A model generated the notes under the pieces. That model had not been told where the DNA came from, did not search any database, and saw only the letters and a list, made by a program, of their open reading frames with translations. Position numbers and translations under genes: made by a program. A DNA stretch of 10,130 nt from an uncultured Woeseiaceae bacterium (GTDB lineage Bacteria; Pseudomonadota; Gammaproteobacteria; Woeseiales; Woeseiaceae): positions 1 through 10,130 of the forward strand of contig CAMYMP010000725.1 in the NCBI GenBank assembly GCA_947259435.1, given 5' to 3'. Positions 7,236-10,130 of this stretch are shown here, piece after piece. Within the stretch, counting starts at the first letter, position 1, and each line of letters starts with the position of its first letter.

Positions 7236-8517
7236 CCAGGCAAAATCCGGCATCAGTTTTGCCGCGCGGCGCTACGCGATGGTCGTACTGGCCATCGTCT
7301 ATATGTTCAACTTCGTTGACCGGCAAATCCTGTCAATCCTGCTGCCGGCGATTCGCGACGAGTTTCAGGTCGGGGATACGGTACTTGGCCTGCTCGCCGG
7401 AACGGCATTCGCGTTGTTCTACGTCATTCTCGGCGTGCCGATCGCGCAGCTGGCCGACAGGGTCAATCGGCGCAATCTCATCGCGGCCGCGGTCGCCGTC
7501 TGGAGCGGCATGACCGCGCTGTCGGGACTGGCGGCCAATATCTGGCATCTGGTGCTGGCGCGCGTCGGCGTCGGCATCGGCGAAGCCGGGTGCAGCCCGC
7601 CCGCGCACTCGATGATTGCAGACCTGTATCCGCCCGAGCGGCGCTCGTCGGCCATGGGCTTCTACACGCTCGGAATTTCGGCGGGCGTCATGCTCGCCTA
7701 TCTCGCCGGCGGCTGGGTTGCGCAGAACATAGGCTGGCGCGAAGCGTTCTTTATTGTCGGCATCCCCGGCCTGCTGCTGGCGCTGGTAGTCCGGTTCACA
7801 TTGACCGAACCGCAACGCGGCGCGTCCGAGCAGCGGACGGACAGCGGCAAGCCGCCGACCCTGTTGCTTGTGGCCACGTTTCTTCTGGCGCGGCGCTCGT
7901 TCCTGTACATGGCGATAGCCGCAGGTCTGAGCGCGTTCGTCGGCTATGCGGTCATCAACTTCATGCCGAGCTTCATCGTGCGCAGCTTCGGCATGGACGT
8001 CGCCGTGCTCGGCTTCTGGCTTGGTCTGATCTATGGCATAGCTGGCGGCTTCGGTTTTTTCATGGGCGGCTATTTCGCCGATCACTTCGGTCGCGAGAAT
8101 CACCGCAGCGCATTGGCGTTTATCGGTTTGGCGCAGGCCGTGTCGGCGATACTATTCGCCGCGGTATTCCTGGCATCGAGCGTAACCTGGTGCCTGATTC
8201 TGCTCGTCGTACCGGCAGTAACATCGAATTTCTATCTGGCCCCGGTACTGAGCCAGACACAGAGCCTCGTGTCCTTGCGCATGCGGGCCGTTGCCTCGTC
8301 GCTCGTATTGTTGATCATTAACGTGATTGGACTCGCTATGGGTCCTCCCGTTACGGGCCTGATCAGTGACGTCCTGGAGCCCGGCTTTGGCGACGAATCC
8401 ATGCGCTACAGCCTGCTGATCGTAAGCGCATTCTTGCTGCCTGCGGCGGCGTGGTGCTACTACCAGGCCGGCAAGTCGATTGACGGTGACCTGCAGCGCG
8501 CGGACGAACACGACTGA
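7219..8517 (+). CDS. Spinster-type MFS transporter
   Basis: A 432-residue inner-membrane protein with twelve predicted helices, the standard size for the major facilitator superfamily. Helix 1 carries NFVDRQILSILLPAI (31-45), the V/I-DRQ signature of spinster-like transporters. Motif A is present as GVPIAQLADRVNRRNL (72-87), followed by ARVGVGIGEAGCSPPAHSMI (114-133). A degenerate motif A, GGYFADHFGREN (283-294), marks the second half, and a short polar loop (195-213) separates the halves. The substrate cannot be told from sequence; relatives move lipids, organic acids and other metabolites. The ATG at 7219 overlaps the repaired ggt end by 17 bases and has no clear ribosome binding site, so translation is probably coupled to ggt. 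The next ATG (codon 21, 7279) has none either and lies at the start of helix 1. In the frameshifted form of ggt, ribosomes stop about 240 bases before this start. Confidence 0.92.
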   Translation: MPLSTNQAKSGISFAARRYAMVVLAIVYMFNFVDRQILSILLPAIRDEFQVGDTVLGLLAGTAFALFYVILGVPIAQLADRVNRRNLIAAAVAVWSGMTALSGLAANIWHLVLARVGVGIGEAGCSPPAHSMIADLYPPERRSSAMGFYTLGISAGVMLAYLAGGWVAQNIGWREAFFIVGIPGLLLALVVRFTLTEPQRGASEQRTDSGKPPTLLLVATFLLARRSFLYMAIAAGLSAFVGYAVINFMPSFIVRSFGMDVAVLGFWLGLIYGIAGGFGFFMGGYFADHFGRENHRSALAFIGLAQAVSAILFAAVFLASSVTWCLILLVVPAVTSNFYLAPVLSQTQSLVSLRMRAVASSLVLLIINVIGLAMGPPVTGLISDVLEPGFGDESMRYSLLIVSAFLLPAAAWCYYQAGKSIDGDLQRADEHD

Positions 8518-8521
8518 GCGA

Positions 8522-9910
8522 TCATACGGCGCGCAGGTACCAGTCGAAGTCGATTGGGCTGACGACGTTGTGGAACTGCCGAGACTCCTCGCGACGATTG
8601 CGCGCGTAATACCGGCAATAATCTTCACCGAGGTAGGTGGGCAGGATTTTGCTTTTCGAGAAACTGTCGATCGCACGCTCCCAGCGGTCGGGGATTCGCG
8701 TTTTGATTCTTACACGTTCGCCTTCCTCGATCATCCGCCCGGGGGCGATCTTGTGCTTCAGCCCGTGGTGCACACCGGCCGCAATAGCGGCGGTTACCAG
8801 GTAGGGATTGGCATCCGCGCCTGCAACACGATGTTCGAAGCGCAGATTGCTTTCGTCAGCCTGCGGAATGCGAACCGCCACAACGCGGTGATTGACACCC
8901 CAGTTCGTATCAACCGGCGCAAAGTTTTCAGGCAAAAGCCTGCGGTATGAGTTGGCATTCGGCGCGAATATCGCGGTCGACTCCGCCATCGTCTGCAGCA
9001 GGCCGCCGACCGCGTGACGCAGTCGCGCCGAGAACGGCGGCGATGCGAGCTTGTCGCGCCCATAAGAGAAGTAATTGTCGCCGTTGCGATCGACAAGGCT
9101 CATGTGAATATGCAGGCCACTGCCCGAATCTTCGGCGAATGGTTTGGCCATGAAACAGGCGACGAAGCCGTGCTTCAGGGCCGTTGCTTTCACGGCTCTT
9201 TTGAGAAGAAGTGCGTGATCGCACGCCAGTGCGGGATCGTCTACGTGCGTAAGATTGATCTCGAATTGTCCCGGTGCGAATTCTGAGGTTGCGGTGTCGG
9301 CCGGTATGCCCTGCGCGTCGCAATAATCGTATAGCTCGTCGAGGAATTGTTCGATCTCCGCAAGGTCACCAGGGTGATAGACCTGCGGCCCGGGCTGCGG
9401 CCGACCGAGTCCAGGCACGCGCGAAGCTCGTGGAGTCGGCTTGTTCGCCTTGGCATCGAGCAGATAAAACTCCAGCTCCGTGGCCATGACGATCTTGAGC
9501 CCCATCTTTGTGAGCGGCGCGATCGATCGTTCCAGCACGGCTCGAGGATCGGCGAAGTACGGCTCGCCGCTTTTCTCGAACATACGGAACAACGCCTGTG
9601 CAGTCGGCCGAGAGGCCCAGGGGACCGTCGCCATGCTGCCGGGCACCAGGCGACACTGGACGTCCGGATCGCCATCCCCGTCGCCAACCATGCCCGGAAG
9701 TACCGCGCCGAGCGTGCTCATCAGGAGCGCGCCGCCACAAAACCAGAACTCTTCGTCACAGGTCTTTTCGAAGCTGGATCGGCGGATGCGCTTGCCACGC
9801 AATATCCCACAGATATCGGGCACGAGCAGTTCCATGGTGGCTGTGTCCGGGTGGTGATTCAGCAAGCGGCGCAATTCATTGCGTAGCGGATTGTCCTGCT
9901 TTTTCGCCAT
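8522..9910 (-). CDS. Glutamine synthetase family protein, PuuA-like gamma-glutamyl-amine ligase
   Basis: 462 residues, close to E. coli PuuA (gamma-glutamylputrescine synthetase, about 472). The enzyme family uses ATP to join the gamma-carboxyl of glutamate to an amine in the cytoplasm. The N-terminal beta-grasp part contains ICGILRGKRI (33-42). The catalytic domain shows metal ligands in ELEFYLLD (145-152) and APGQFEINL (212-220), the FMAKPFAEDSGSGLHIHMSL block (253-272) with His267 and His269, NSYRRL (320-325), HRVVAVRIP (341-349) and RFEHRVAGADANPYLV (357-372). Several of these blocks match PuuA almost word for word, more closely than ammonia-using GlnA. The C terminus ends FDWYLRAV as in this subfamily. 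The ATG at 9910 has AGGGA about eight bases upstream. The gene converges on the MFS gene with four bases between stops. Substrate (putrescine, another polyamine or another amine) is unknown; no other puu pathway gene is visible. Confidence 0.92.
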   Translation of the reverse strand: MAKKQDNPLRNELRRLLNHHPDTATMELLVPDICGILRGKRIRRSSFEKTCDEEFWFCGGALLMSTLGAVLPGMVGDGDGDPDVQCRLVPGSMATVPWASRPTAQALFRMFEKSGEPYFADPRAVLERSIAPLTKMGLKIVMATELEFYLLDAKANKPTPRASRVPGLGRPQPGPQVYHPGDLAEIEQFLDELYDYCDAQGIPADTATSEFAPGQFEINLTHVDDPALACDHALLLKRAVKATALKHGFVACFMAKPFAEDSGSGLHIHMSLVDRNGDNYFSYGRDKLASPPFSARLRHAVGGLLQTMAESTAIFAPNANSYRRLLPENFAPVDTNWGVNHRVVAVRIPQADESNLRFEHRVAGADANPYLVTAAIAAGVHHGLKHKIAPGRMIEEGERVRIKTRIPDRWERAIDSFSKSKILPTYLGEDYCRYYARNRREESRQFHNVVSPIDFDWYLRAV

Positions 9911-9928
9911 CGTGGATCCCTGGTTGCC

Positions 9929-10105
9929 GTGTTTCCTGCGAGCTTGGATGATCTGCCGCCAGGCCGCAAGAGGACCGGATATCCGCGTGCCTTGCCCGAG
10001 TGGCGGCTGGCCGTGCGGGCAGCTGCAGGCTGCCTGGCGCTGTTGTGTGGCGGCGCCGTGCTAATATTCGGTGACGCCAAGCTGCAGGAAAAAGAAAATC
10101 AATAA
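9929..10105 (+). CDS. Possible small single-pass membrane protein (58 residues, doubtful)
   Basis: An open frame from GTG at 9929 (or TTG at 9944) to TAA at 10103-10105, divergent from the PuuA-like gene. It would encode a hydrophilic, Arg/Pro-rich N-terminal half (LPPGRKRTGYPRALPEW), one hydrophobic helix (AAAGCLALLCGGAVLIFG) and a short charged tail DAKLQEKENQ. The charge layout (positive before, acidic and mixed after the helix) suits a membrane anchor. I do not recognise a family, there is no convincing ribosome binding site, and short open frames arise easily in GC-rich DNA. No other coding frame is convincing in the last 220 bases, so this is the best explanation if the region codes at all. 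The rest of this stretch would be the promoter region of the ligase gene, in which I could not place a clear promoter. Confidence 0.25.
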   Translation: MFPASLDDLPPGRKRTGYPRALPEWRLAVRAAAGCLALLCGGAVLIFGDAKLQEKENQ

Positions 10106-10130
10106 GCACCGGCTGCGGGCACGGGCCCGA

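Noticed and set aside
7590..8321. 243-codon open frame inside the MFS gene
   Set aside because: It is an alternative-frame shadow of the MFS coding sequence with an arginine-rich, low-hydrophobicity translation.
10106..10130. GC-rich end with GGGCCC palindrome as a terminator
   Set aside because: The sequence is cut by the window edge, the palindrome is only six bases and no T-run is visible.

Overview
The window looks like a stretch of a free-living Gram-negative bacterial chromosome, most likely a gammaproteobacterium. The base composition is moderately GC-rich, three products carry Sec or lipoprotein signals suited to a two-membrane cell, and the closest families I recognise (Dcp-like M3 lipopeptidase, EVE protein, DUF47/Pit pair, PuuA-like ligase, spinster-type MFS) are common in marine and soil Gammaproteobacteria. 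The taxonomic call is an inference from gene content only. I see no RNA genes, CRISPR array, insertion sequence or phage gene.

Layout. (a) 1-331, + strand: the 3' end of a Mur-ligase/cyanophycin-synthetase-like gene, cut by the window edge. It converges on the next gene across a 92-bp gap that holds a long imperfect hairpin. (b) 424-3364, - strand: a group read right to left. It runs EVE-domain protein (2912-3364), then the collapsed remnant of an alpha/beta hydrolase gene (2637-2905), then a full-length M3-family lipoprotein peptidase (424-2565). (c) 3481-8517, + strand: a tightly spaced run of DUF47/PhoU-like Pit accessory protein, Pit phosphate transporter, gamma-glutamyltransferase (ggt) and spinster-type MFS transporter. 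(d) 8522-9910, - strand: a PuuA-like gamma-glutamyl-amine ligase of the glutamine synthetase family, ending 4 bp from the MFS stop codon. (e) 9911-10130: the upstream region of that ligase, holding a doubtful small one-helix ORF on the + strand.

How the genes fit together. DUF47 plus Pit is a known pairing for low-affinity phosphate uptake. The following genes suggest a gamma-glutamyl theme. The PuuA-like enzyme would attach glutamate to an amine in the cytoplasm, GGT would remove gamma-glutamyl groups in the periplasm, and the MFS protein could move a related metabolite. This link is an inference from neighbourhood.

The clearest anomaly is in ggt. A perfect 23-bp tandem duplication (6902-6947) shifts the frame just after the conserved GSPGGSR...TTVLQ segment and removes the last 95 codons. 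Deleting one repeat copy restores an uninterrupted 580-codon GGT. This makes it a very recent (possibly reversible) lesion or an assembly error. The second broken gene, the hydrolase remnant, retains only a signal peptide and a C-terminal tail. I found no convincing new defence or mobile system here.
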